Positions 50,217-58,388 of a DNA stretch of 64,000 bases are shown here, piece by piece; position 1 is the first letter of the stretch; each line of letters begins with the position of its first letter. The translations under genes and the position numbers were made by a program. This DNA is from Paenibacillus sp. FSL H7-0357 (lineage in GTDB: Bacteria > Bacillota > Bacilli > Paenibacillales > Paenibacillaceae), in assembly GCF_000758525.1 (NCBI RefSeq), contig NZ_CP009241.1, positions 744,001 through 808,000 of the forward strand. Reading direction: 5' to 3'. The notes below the pieces were generated by a model. The model searched no databases. It saw nothing but the letters and a program-made list of their open reading frames with translations, and was not told the origin of the DNA.

Positions 50217-51937
50217 AACGATTGGACACATTTAGAGCATTAACCCGGGATATAGACGGTATTAACAAGCCGTTGATTGCGCTCGGTTTTTTCAAGCTGT
50301 GGAACTTAATTTTCGGGCTTATCCCTCTGTTCTTGTACTCGTTTTTGGTTAATCGTGTTTTAGTAGATAAGAATATGAACGAGCTGTGGCCGGTCATCAG
50401 CGGTTATCTGGCTGTTTTCCTGTTCGCGACAATCGGGATTGCGGTCAGTAAGCGGTTTTCCAACCGGTTAATACTAAAATATGACCTGAGAATAAAGAAT
50501 AAATTGCTGAAAAAGTATATCAGCCTTGATAATGATGTATATAGCAAATATAGCATTGGTGACGTTAGAAGCCGGATTGAGAACGATTCCACTGCTGCCG
50601 GGAACTTTTTTACGACCCATATATTAGATTTTATCTATGCTGTCGTTTACGCTGCTGCGCTGGCGGTTATTTTGTTATGCTACGACTGGCGAATCGCGCT
50701 CCTCAGTTTTGTTTTTGTTCCGGTCTCTTTATTTACGGTTAATTTTTTGGGAGGTAAAACGAAGACAACCGGAGAGGAACTATGGAAACTGCAAATTAAA
50801 TATGAATCCTTCCTACACTCGAATTTTCAGAACTGGAAGGATGTTAAGACCAACAACCTTGAAGACGCACAATTGGATGAATTAAACGGACACTACAAGA
50901 AAATAAGGCATATTTGGTTCCTCAACCAGCTCTATTTGCATCTGGGGATTACCTATTCGTTCTTCACGAAAAACTTCATTACCCAGTTGTTTATCTACTT
51001 TATTGGCGGATTATTTGTAATTAAGGGCTACTCGCAAGTCGGTGTACTGCTCATTTTTATCAGCTTTTACGGGCAGTTCTTCGGGTACATAGAGAGCATT
51101 AGTAATTCCATGATGAATTATAAGAATGATTCGGTGAACATCGGAAAAGTGATCGAGATATTAAATTTAGAAGCAGGCAAGAGACCCTATAAGAAAATTG
51201 ACGGGACAGATCTAAACGTTGAAAATCTGAGATTTACCTATGAGGGGAACGAAGCATTTGCTCTTGACGGTATTTCGTTCTCCGTGAGTAAGGGCGAACA
51301 TCTGGCCATCGTTGGAGAAAGCGGCAGCGGCAAGTCTACAATCGCTAAACTGTTGACCGGGCAGATTAACCCGCAAGGGGGGACTGTACAGATTGGCGGC
51401 ATTGATATCTATACGGTGAACAGCGAGAGTGTGTCAGAAAAAGTTAGTATAGTTGTGCAGGAACCCGTTCTTTTCAATATGACGATCAGAGAAAACTTAT
51501 TGCTGGCAAAGGCCGGCGCAACCGATGCGGAATTGATAGAGTGCTGCCGCAGAGCGAGTATTTATGACTTCATTGAAACCTTGCAGAATAAATTGGATAC
51601 GATAATCGGAGAAAAAGGTGTACAGCTTTCAGGAGGCCAGAGACAGCGCTTATCGATTGCCCGTGCTTTTTTACAGGACAGGGACATCATCATTTTTGAC
51701 GAAAGTACCAGCGCTCTTGACAACGAAAATGAGAATGACATCATTACAGAACTAAAGAGCCTTTCATCGGGGAAAACCATGATCTCCATTGCTCATCGTT
51801 TATCTACTATTCTGGACTGCGACAAGGTAATGGTTCTTAAAGATGGCAGGGTGGTAGCTTTCGATACCCATCAAAACCTATGTAACCGAAACGAGACCTA
51901 TGATTTGCTTTTCCAAAGTCAGTATATGGCAGGTTGA
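50213..51937 (+). CDS. ABC exporter half-transporter, second subunit
   Basis: A 574-residue partner of the previous gene, with the same six-helix exporter domain (LWNLIFGLIPLFLYSFLVNR; GYLAVFLFATIGIAVSK; IYAVVYAAALAVILLCYDW) and an ATPase domain: Walker A IVGESGSGKSTIAKLLTG, signature LSGGQRQRLSIARAFL, Walker B IIIFDESTSALDNEN and switch SIAHRLSTI. Both subunits keep the catalytic Glu after Walker B, so neither nucleotide site is obviously dead, unlike many heterodimers. Translation is coupled through the ATGA overlap. No regulator is adjacent in the same direction. Confidence 0.9.
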   Translation: MKRLDTFRALTRDIDGINKPLIALGFFKLWNLIFGLIPLFLYSFLVNRVLVDKNMNELWPVISGYLAVFLFATIGIAVSKRFSNRLILKYDLRIKNKLLKKYISLDNDVYSKYSIGDVRSRIENDSTAAGNFFTTHILDFIYAVVYAAALAVILLCYDWRIALLSFVFVPVSLFTVNFLGGKTKTTGEELWKLQIKYESFLHSNFQNWKDVKTNNLEDAQLDELNGHYKKIRHIWFLNQLYLHLGITYSFFTKNFITQLFIYFIGGLFVIKGYSQVGVLLIFISFYGQFFGYIESISNSMMNYKNDSVNIGKVIEILNLEAGKRPYKKIDGTDLNVENLRFTYEGNEAFALDGISFSVSKGEHLAIVGESGSGKSTIAKLLTGQINPQGGTVQIGGIDIYTVNSESVSEKVSIVVQEPVLFNMTIRENLLLAKAGATDAELIECCRRASIYDFIETLQNKLDTIIGEKGVQLSGGQRQRLSIARAFLQDRDIIIFDESTSALDNENENDIITELKSLSSGKTMISIAHRLSTILDCDKVMVLKDGRVVAFDTHQNLCNRNETYDLLFQSQYMAG

Positions 51938-51998
51938 TTTAAGGGAAACAGAAGCTTAAGGAATGGAGCGGGCGTATGCCCGCTTCATTTTTTTGGGT

Positions 51999-52553
51999 TT
52001 AGTTCTCATTCAAATGATAGATTAGTTGCACAACGCCAGAGGAGAACTTTTTTGTATTAACCATTGTCAAATTCAACCTCTGTTTAATATCAATAAACAA
52101 CGGTTTTCCTTCTCCCAGAATGACTGGGTGAACAGATAATCTAAATTCATCAACAAGCCCTAAATTGATAAAAGTTGTAATAAGACTTGCTCCACCATAT
52201 AGCCAGATGTCTTTGCCAGGCGTGTTTTTTAATGTATTTACTTCTTCAAGAATATTATCATTTATGAATATTGCTTTAGTGTCAGTCCCTTTTTGTGTCC
52301 TGGAAAACACGTATTTTTCTTTACTATGAATTAATTCCCAAGTTTCTTTTTCAGTATCATCTTGTTCAATTCCTGGAGTATATTGTCCCCATAAATCATA
52401 GCTTGTTCTTCCATACAAAATCGTGTCAATCTGATTTAAGAAATGAATAAACTCCATCTCAGAATCCATAATGCACCAATCAAGCTCCCCGTTTGTCCCT
52501 TCAATAAAACCATCTAAAGTAACTGCTAAATCTAAAATTATTTTCCGGTTCAT
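51999..52553 (-). CDS. Dihydrofolate reductase-fold (RibD C-terminal-like) protein
   Basis: A 184-residue reductase of the DHFR/RibD_C fold. It begins RKIILDLAVTLDGFIEGTNG, has DTILYGRTSYDLWGQY and DIWLYGGASLITTFINLGLV, then VHPVILGEGKPLF, all standard for the YwjB/YyaP group of NADPH-dependent reductases found across Bacillota. It is distinct from chromosomal FolA; the physiological substrate of this group is not known to me. Complete at the usual length. It is leftward, alone, with its start about 110 bases from the MerR-type gene's end. Confidence 0.87.
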   Translation of the reverse strand: MNRKIILDLAVTLDGFIEGTNGELDWCIMDSEMEFIHFLNQIDTILYGRTSYDLWGQYTPGIEQDDTEKETWELIHSKEKYVFSRTQKGTDTKAIFINDNILEEVNTLKNTPGKDIWLYGGASLITTFINLGLVDEFRLSVHPVILGEGKPLFIDIKQRLNLTMVNTKKFSSGVVQLIYHLNEN

Positions 52554-52665
52554 GATTTGTTACTCCTTTCGTTGATCTACTACCTATTATAGATCTTAAA
52601 TATGTCATCTTATGTCATATTAAAAAAGAAAGGGTACATTCATCGAGAGTGTCAAATATTCTTTA

Positions 52666-53499
52666 TTATCCTATGATATTTGTTTTTTTCTTTATAGGAA
52701 AACAAATTTCCGTTAATAAGTTGGCAGCTTCGTTGGCCTCTTCAGGGGAGATATGATAAATATTAAAAGGGGAGCCGTTCAGTTCATAATCATTATCTAA
52801 TATCCATCGAGCGATTGTTTCATTCACTTCACTAAGTTTGTTATAATTTCCTTCATAGATAAATGAAGCCACGGTTTGTTCTTTTTCTATTTTAATATTT
52901 GCTTCTTGCAGATTTTCATAATCCCCTGAAATGCATTTTTGGACTTCAATATCAATCCTTTGATTTTGAACATCCTCTTCGTAAAAAACTGTTATATTAA
53001 AATGCGGATAGCTTAGTCGTACATTCTGGCCATGAACGATCCTGGATAGTCTTTTCCATAACAGAGTTTCATCCTGATACTGCTTGATTTGTGCGCGTAA
53101 ATAAATGACCCGTCGTTGTGGTATTTTCTTTGCCGTTACTGTATATTTTGATGATTCTTTCTGAGCGTTTAGGTGTTTAATCATGGAGTTTATCAACAAT
53201 ATTTTATCTTGCTTCCCATTTATTTCCTCCTGCAATTGTGCCGCTTGCATATTCAAAAACTTCATCAGATGAATATCCTCATCATATTCATATAAAATCT
53301 TTTTTATTAGATGCAGACTGAGTCCCATGGTTTTCAACATGTTTATTTTGTTAGCTACTGCTAGCTGGTGTTCATAATAATACCGATAGCCAGTACTTTC
53401 ATCAATAAAGCCCGGAGGAAGTAAATCAATGTCAGCATAATGCCTAAGCATCTTAGTACTTAACTGCGAAAGAATGGAAAAGTCACTAATTCTAAGCAT
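52666..53499 (-). CDS. MerR-family regulator with GyrI-like effector domain
   Basis: A 277-residue regulator, third gene of a leftward operon behind an ABC exporter. Residues 1-70 are the MerR winged HTH: LRISDFSILSQLSTKMLRHY, then GFIDESTGYRYYYEHQL. A coiled-coil (LQEEINGKQDKILLINSMIK) connects to a C-terminal GyrI-like ligand pocket (IPQRRVIYLRAQI; ASFIYEGNYNKLSEVNETIA), the plan of BmrR/Mta-type drug sensors. Start ATG 53499 follows GGGAGG. The operon promoter has the 19-base spacer that MerR proteins remodel, so it likely controls its own operon in response to a drug or dye. Confidence 0.9.
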   Translation of the reverse strand: MLRISDFSILSQLSTKMLRHYADIDLLPPGFIDESTGYRYYYEHQLAVANKINMLKTMGLSLHLIKKILYEYDEDIHLMKFLNMQAAQLQEEINGKQDKILLINSMIKHLNAQKESSKYTVTAKKIPQRRVIYLRAQIKQYQDETLLWKRLSRIVHGQNVRLSYPHFNITVFYEEDVQNQRIDIEVQKCISGDYENLQEANIKIEKEQTVASFIYEGNYNKLSEVNETIARWILDNDYELNGSPFNIYHISPEEANEAANLLTEICFPIKKKTNIIG

Positions 53500-53520
53500 C
53501 GAAATCCTCCCTAACATTGT

Positions 53521-54264
53521 CTAATTTCTGGTTTTCAATAAATGTAAAGCGAGCAGAAATGCCGAAACGCCCAAGATCAGAAATAACAAGATAGTACCTA
53601 ATATCGAGTTCCAGTCAATAGAGTTTTGTGAAATTAGATCCCTTATACCATTTATAACATATGTGAAAGGATTTACCGATACTGGGATTTTAAAAGCGGC
53701 CGGGATATATTCATAAGACATCAATGAAGTACTCACAAAAAAGATGGGAAGTATGAATGTATTAACAATGGCTAAAAAGGAATTTTCCGTTTTGAAAATC
53801 ATACTAAGAGCATAGGAGAGGCTTGCTACAAAAAAAACGCACAAGAAAATTAAACAAATAATGAGTAGGCACCCAAGTATTCCAGTTGCTATTTTGACTG
53901 ACAGGAAAAAAGAAAAAATAAGGAGTACAAAAACTTCGACAAAAGTTAAAATAGCTGCATCAAAAATATGTCCTAATACAATAGAGCTTCTTTTTACAGG
54001 AGAGATGAATATCCGATAAAAAATCCCTTCTGATTTCCAGGAGTAATTTGAAATTCCGCTCATACCGGATGATGTAAGTGTTACGAGAATCAGAATTCCA
54101 GGAAGCGTATAAGCCGTATAATTATCTCCAACATATGTTTCCGATTGGAACATCGTTGTAAATAATAGCAGCCAAATTAACGGCTGTATGAGTGTCATAA
54201 TTATAGTTTCCATATTTTTGAATCGCCATTTTACATTTCTTAAGACAATGCTGAAGGTTCTCAT
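53521..54264 (-). CDS. ABC-2 type transporter permease
   Basis: A 247-residue permease of the ABC-2/DrrB class with six hydrophobic segments: LIQPLIWLLLFTTMF, LPGILILVTLTSSGMSGI, ILTFVEVFVLLIFSFFL, CLLIICLIFLCVFFVASLSY, NTFILPIFFVSTSLMSY and LGTILLFLILGVSAFLLALH. The FVSTSLMSYEYIPAAFKIPV and NPFTYVINGIRDLI stretches are family signatures. It pairs with the ATPase encoded 31 bases upstream and would export a hydrophobic drug. Regulator, permease and ATPase form one operon under the MerR-type promoter. Confidence 0.9.
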   Translation of the reverse strand: MRTFSIVLRNVKWRFKNMETIIMTLIQPLIWLLLFTTMFQSETYVGDNYTAYTLPGILILVTLTSSGMSGISNYSWKSEGIFYRIFISPVKRSSIVLGHIFDAAILTFVEVFVLLIFSFFLSVKIATGILGCLLIICLIFLCVFFVASLSYALSMIFKTENSFLAIVNTFILPIFFVSTSLMSYEYIPAAFKIPVSVNPFTYVINGIRDLISQNSIDWNSILGTILLFLILGVSAFLLALHLLKTRN

Positions 54265-54295
54265 TTTACTTCCTCCCTTATAATTATTTAAAAGC

Positions 54296-55237
54296 TCATC
54301 TTATGGACTTACTAGTGAATTTCAGGAAAATATCGGATAATGAAGGATTTTGAATTTCTATGGCACAAAATCCAATATTATTTTCGGTTAACAATAAATT
54401 TGTTTTAGCAAAGCCTTCAGAGCTGTCATCTACAGAAATATATAATGTCTTTTCCTCGACTCTTATATGTTTGGAAAAATTCTGAGCATTCAAACGTTCT
54501 ACAATAGCAGCAATGTTATCAACGGTATTAAGCTCAACTCTAATAACAGGCTCGCTGAAATATTGTCTAAGTTCTTCCATGCTGCCTTGAATTAGAGGTT
54601 GCCCGTCTTTCATGATGCAAATTGTGTTGCTTAATAATTGAGCTTCTTCCAAATAATGAGTTGTCAAAAATATAGTCGTGTTAAACTTCTCTTGAATTGT
54701 CTTAATCATTTGCCACAAAATCTGTCTTGATTCTATATCCAAGCCAACGGTCGGCTCATCTAAAAATAAAACTTTTGGATGGGAGATCATACTCATTGCA
54801 ATATCGAGCCGTCTTGCCACCCCTCCTGAATATTCGGATACATTGTAATCACAATATTCGGTTAGGTGGAAGGCTTGTATTAGTTCTTCACTGCGAGCAT
54901 GTATGGCGGTAGAATCCAGAACGAACAGTCTGCCTTGAAATTCCAAATTCTCCTTAAGTGACATGTGTTTGTCTATGGATGTATGTTGAGCGACACAGGA
55001 GATGCAGTTTCGGATGCTTTGGCTTTCTTTCTTTAAATTATGTCCCATAATTGTAACTTCACCGGAAGTTGGTAAGATGAAAGTGGTAAGGATGTTAATC
55101 AATGTAGATTTTCCCGCCCCGTTTTGGCCAAGTAGAGAAAATATTTCTCCTTGTGAAACAGTTAAGCTGAAATTGCTTAAAGCCTTTTTTCCATTTTTAA
55201 AAATCTTACTCAGTTCCTTCACTATAATAGCTTCCAA
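54296..55237 (-). CDS. ABC transporter ATP-binding protein (DrrA type)
   Basis: A 313-residue ATPase: Walker A LLGQNGAGKSTLINILTT, Q-loop CVAQHTSIDKHMSLKENL, signature YSGGVARRLDIAMSMI, Walker B VLFLDEPTVGLDIESR and switch FLTTHYLEEAQLLS, followed by an 85-residue C-terminal regulatory part as in DrrA/daunorubicin-type ATPases. The signature is slightly unusual (SGGVARR rather than SGGMRRR). The start is TTG 55237 with GGGAGTGG upstream. First gene of the exporter operon. Confidence 0.9.
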   Translation of the reverse strand: MEAIIVKELSKIFKNGKKALSNFSLTVSQGEIFSLLGQNGAGKSTLINILTTFILPTSGEVTIMGHNLKKESQSIRNCISCVAQHTSIDKHMSLKENLEFQGRLFVLDSTAIHARSEELIQAFHLTEYCDYNVSEYSGGVARRLDIAMSMISHPKVLFLDEPTVGLDIESRQILWQMIKTIQEKFNTTIFLTTHYLEEAQLLSNTICIMKDGQPLIQGSMEELRQYFSEPVIRVELNTVDNIAAIVERLNAQNFSKHIRVEEKTLYISVDDSSEGFAKTNLLLTENNIGFCAIEIQNPSLSDIFLKFTSKSIR

Positions 55238-55269
55238 TTATTCCACTCCCTTACTGGTTATGTAAAGTG

Positions 55270-55300
55270 ATCATAAACTATCCTATAATAGGAAAGTCAA
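55270..55300 (-). promoter_or_regulatory. MerR-type promoter with 19-base spacer and operator
   Basis: On the minus strand TTGACT (55300-55295), a 19-base spacer and TATGAT (55275-55270). The spacer contains the palindrome TCCTATAATAGGA (55281-55293). Over-long spacers with central dyads are the hallmark of MerR-activated promoters. Confidence 0.88.
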
Positions 55301-55438
55301 GGGTCCATTTTCTTTAGTGTATGTTTGGGGGATTTATGTTTTTTCGGGGTTTTTAATGTTGTTAAGCTCACAGACAAGCTGCGGCTTATTCCGATATGAT
55401 GGTGGCCGAGGAACAACATAGGGTTCGGGAGGGCTAGT

Positions 55439-56248
55439 ATGAAGGGCAAATCGCTTCGAGGCATATGGATCATGTTTGTCGTATTTGTCGTTATTTTTAT
55501 TTTGAATATGAGTGTGGTATGGGATATTAATGCAACACAGCGGATGTGGCTTGTAATGGATGTGTGGTCGCTGGTCCTTTCGATTATTCTGCTTTTCCGG
55601 CATCGGTTGCCGTCGGCCAAGCAAATTTGTATCTCGTTGATTTTGGGTGGACTGGTATCCTTATCCTATCTTCAAGGAAGTGCCTACTCCATAATCAGCA
55701 GCTTTCTGATTACCGTGATGGCTGCACTTGCTGTATTCAGTACATTTGCAGTATATCGGGAGAGTCCGGTTCAATTTTTGAGACGGAATGGAAAGGGCGG
55801 GGTGACGGGCAGTATTATATGGGGGCTGCTCTTCGGGCTGGCTTTGGGTGCTGTAAATGTGGGGTTGATGCTCTCCAATAACGAGCTCAATGTTCAGGTT
55901 TCGCTTTCACGCTTTCTCGTATCGCTAAATCCGGCAGTTCTTGAAGAAATCGCCATGCGAACCTTGTTTTTTGCCTTTTGCTACAGCCTGCTGCAAGGGA
56001 GAATTTCTACGAAGGGGCAGCGGTTTACCTGCTGGTTTATGATGGTCATTCCGCATGTGCTGATTCATACGCCAGAGGCCTTTATGAGCAAAGGCGTGAT
56101 TTCTGGTCTTGTTGTTGTCATACTGACCACGGTCATTTTCGGGCTGCCTTTTGCTTACTTGCAGTGGAAGCGGGATGTGACATCAGCGATGATTGCGCAT
56201 GGCGTGGTTGATTTTATCCGGTTCTGCTTGTTCGGCCTGCCATTTTAA
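55439..56248 (+). CDS. CPBP intramembrane protease family protein
   Basis: A 269-residue multi-pass protein: IWIMFVVFVVIFILNMSVVW, MWLVMDVWSLVLSIILLF, ICISLILGGLVSLSYL, FLITVMAALAVFSTFAV, GSIIWGLLFGLALGAVNVGL and three C-terminal helices. The catalytic motif is VLEEIAMRTLFFAFCY (EExxxR), with His in MVIPHVLIHTPE and AMIAHGVVDFIRF. It resembles the second CPBP gene in this window only in motif order. GGGAGG stands before ATG 55439. A short relic of a near-identical segment lies at 37571. Role (protein processing or self-immunity) unknown. Confidence 0.85.
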   Translation: MKGKSLRGIWIMFVVFVVIFILNMSVVWDINATQRMWLVMDVWSLVLSIILLFRHRLPSAKQICISLILGGLVSLSYLQGSAYSIISSFLITVMAALAVFSTFAVYRESPVQFLRRNGKGGVTGSIIWGLLFGLALGAVNVGLMLSNNELNVQVSLSRFLVSLNPAVLEEIAMRTLFFAFCYSLLQGRISTKGQRFTCWFMMVIPHVLIHTPEAFMSKGVISGLVVVILTTVIFGLPFAYLQWKRDVTSAMIAHGVVDFIRFCLFGLPF

Positions 56249-56365
56249 TATTTCATCTGACACGAATGGTGGGAATGCCCTCTCTTTTCCGCAAGTAGAA
56301 TCAAGCAAGGCAATTTCCATTTCTCTAAAATGACTATAGAGCGGTTGAAACGAGGTGAACGACGA

Positions 56366-57334
56366 ATGTACGAGTGGCACAAGCAAATCCAAATAATCGT
56401 TGATGAAATTGACGAGTGTATTAAAAATCGTAACTGTGAAGCAATAACGCTACGATTTCTTTCTCGCAAGTTAGGTTATTCCGAATTTCATACTACGAGA
56501 AAATTTAAGGAAATATCGGGTATGCAATTTAGGGATTATCTGCGGCACAGAAAATTAGCCTTTGCACTAAAAGAGGTTCGGGATAGTGAAAAAAGCATTT
56601 TGGATATTGCTTTTGATTATGGTTTTTCATCACATGAAGCCTTTACCAGAGCTTTCAAGGGAACATATGGTGTAACTCCAAGTGAATACCGAAAAAAGCC
56701 TATGCCTGTCGCCCTTCGTACAAAAATAAACCCGTTCGACCGCTACTTTTTCGGATTGGGAGAGATTGGTATGATGAAATCTACAGATGATGTTAAAATT
56801 TATTTTGTAACCATTCCCGCACACAAATTTTTGCACATTAAAAACTATGAGAGTAATGGGTATTGGGATTTTTGGCAAAAGCAAAGCCTTATTCCGGGAC
56901 AGGACTGCGAAACCATTTGCGGCTTACTCGATAGTATCAAGGGCAAATTGGATGACGATGGTGGGAGCGAATCTAACAGCGGCAGCGGTCAGATTATGGC
57001 GTACATTAACGACCCGGACGGCAGACTCTGCGATTGGGGTATTCCACGTACAGAGTGTCATGGTGCACGTCTTCCTTTTGATTATAAAGGCGAAGTACCA
57101 CCACAAATGCTTATGATTGATGTTCCCGAAGCCGAGTATATTGTTTTTGAACATGGGCCATTCGATTATGAACAGGAAAATCGTAGTGTGGAGGAAAAGA
57201 TGGAAAAGGCAATGGCGACTTTTGATTTTGCAGGCACTGGTCACTGCTTTGATACTTCCCCCGGTAGAATAATTTACTTTTATTTTAATCCGGAACGGTT
57301 TTTTAAGTATATTAGGCCAGTACGGAAGTCATAA
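56366..57334 (+). CDS. AraC-family regulator with GyrI-like domain
   Basis: A 322-residue regulator of the Rob/TetD-like plan: AraC HTH at residues 5-105 (ITLRFLSRKLGYSEFHTTRK; ISGMQFRDYLRHRKLAFALK; ILDIAFDYGFSSHEAFTRAF; GVTPSEYRKKP) followed by a GyrI-like small-molecule domain (YFVTIPAHKFLHIKNYESNG; AEYIVFEHGPFDYEQENRSV). Such proteins sense drugs or lipophilic compounds. Start ATG 56366 has CGAGGTGA; an ATG at 56330 adds 12 residues without RBS. The next gene, a decayed BtrH-like reading frame, probably was its target or partner. Confidence 0.9.
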   Translation: MYEWHKQIQIIVDEIDECIKNRNCEAITLRFLSRKLGYSEFHTTRKFKEISGMQFRDYLRHRKLAFALKEVRDSEKSILDIAFDYGFSSHEAFTRAFKGTYGVTPSEYRKKPMPVALRTKINPFDRYFFGLGEIGMMKSTDDVKIYFVTIPAHKFLHIKNYESNGYWDFWQKQSLIPGQDCETICGLLDSIKGKLDDDGGSESNSGSGQIMAYINDPDGRLCDWGIPRTECHGARLPFDYKGEVPPQMLMIDVPEAEYIVFEHGPFDYEQENRSVEEKMEKAMATFDFAGTGHCFDTSPGRIIYFYFNPERFFKYIRPVRKS

Positions 57335-57341
57335 TCAATAA

Positions 57342-57372
57342 AAAGCACCTGCCCAAATGCGGTAGGTGCTTT
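57342..57372 (+). terminator. Rho-independent terminator
   Basis: AAAGCACCT (57342-57350) pairs with AGGTGCTTT (57364-57372), with the T-run part of the 3' arm, eight bases after the AraC/GyrI stop. Confidence 0.8.
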
Positions 57373-57465
57373 ACTACATATGATAACCTCCTAACACCGC
57401 TCCTTCACAGATAATGACTTCCAGCCAGTTAAAACGGATTAAGCGGTAAGCAAAAGGTTGTAGCT

Positions 57466-57684
57466 ATGTGCAAATCGCTACACTTTCAGAACTTTCCTGA
57501 AATCGGAATGATCAAATATGATGAATACAATACGCTCTCCTGGATTATCGGCGAAAAGCATTTTTTGGTTGTAATCAACGGCGAGGTGCGGTATTGCGGA
57601 GTGAATTTTCCTTATATGAACATGGATTTACACCTTGGGCAGCCCGCTCCAATCTTCATCGGCTCAAACGGTCAGGCCAGCTAA
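57466..57684 (+). CDS. Short protein or gene fragment, unknown
   Basis: A 72-codon frame: FPEIGMIKYDEYNTLSWIIG, then HFLVVINGEVRYCGVNFPYM and a polar end. The start ATG 57466 has only a weak AAGG site. It lies 42 bases before a clearly decayed gene, so it may be a relic as well. Alternating hydrophobic residues suggest a small beta domain. Not recognised. Confidence 0.35.
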   Translation: MCKSLHFQNFPEIGMIKYDEYNTLSWIIGEKHFLVVINGEVRYCGVNFPYMNMDLHLGQPAPIFIGSNGQAS

Positions 57685-57725
57685 AATCCACACCGAAAAT
57701 TAATGTCAAAAAAGGAGCATTGGTG

Positions 57726-58072
57726 ATGGAAGTCAAAGCAAGCAATAACAGATTGCCTAAGATTCATCCAATGGTAACGCCGCATTACGGAGAAAATTAC
57801 TGGTTTAACGGCTGTGCGGGCTTCGTTATGGAATGCCTGGGCGAACCGGATTACGATTATTGGTTTTTCGCAGGTCCATTCACACAATCATTTCAGAGGC
57901 GACGGTGTAACGGATTACTGCTTGAGCGAAAAGGGGAAGGCTTTATCGAGGATGTTTTTGAAAAATGCGGATACGCCAGCAGTTTGTGCCTCTTAAGCAG
58001 ATTCTGAACAATCGGGAAATGTATGTTCAAACGCTGATGGCTTCTATCGACAAGGGTATTCCTGTAGCCTAA
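57726..58072 (+). pseudogene. BtrH/C39-like cysteine-protease-fold gene, several frameshifts
   Basis: A good RBS (AAAGGAG) and start lead into LPKIHPMVTPHYGENYWFNG then CAGFVMECLGEPDYDYWFFA, the N-terminus of BtrH-like (papain-fold) proteins with its Cys. The frame then changes: GDGVTDYCLSEKGK continues in frame +1 near 57895, FIEDVFEKCGYAS returns to the first, and VPLKQILNNREMYVQTLMAS with IDKGIPVA follows in a third until TAA. At least three indels, and the C-terminal two thirds are missing. Surely non-functional. Confidence 0.75.
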
Positions 58073-58388
58073 ATAGTCGTAATAAAGCCTAAAAAGTCAT
58101 GCTAAGAGCCGCGCGAAATTCAGGGACTCACTCCTGTTTTTCCCCGGCTTTTTCTTGTCGTATGAAAGTTATGACGAGTTGTCACTCGGCTTTATGACAA
58201 TGCTTCTGTTAGGTTGGGGATGTCCCGGATCAACCCGCAATACATGAAAAGGAGTGGTGTCATTGCCGTTATTACAGCTTGGCGAGCTCACAAAAGAATA
58301 GGCAGTTAAGGCGATTAATAATATCAACGGACCTCTTGCTGCCGATGCGACACATTCATCTAGACATTCAAAAACAGGAGGCAATCTA
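58073..58388. other. Intergenic stretch with a terminator-like hairpin
   Basis: AGCCG (58109-58113) and CGGCT (58157-58161 region) with inner CAGG/CCTG and a following TTTTTCTT suggest a terminator after the decayed gene. A short broken frame (PLLQLGELTKE, near 58263) may be another relic. CAGGAGG at the end is the RBS of the next gene. Confidence 0.4.
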
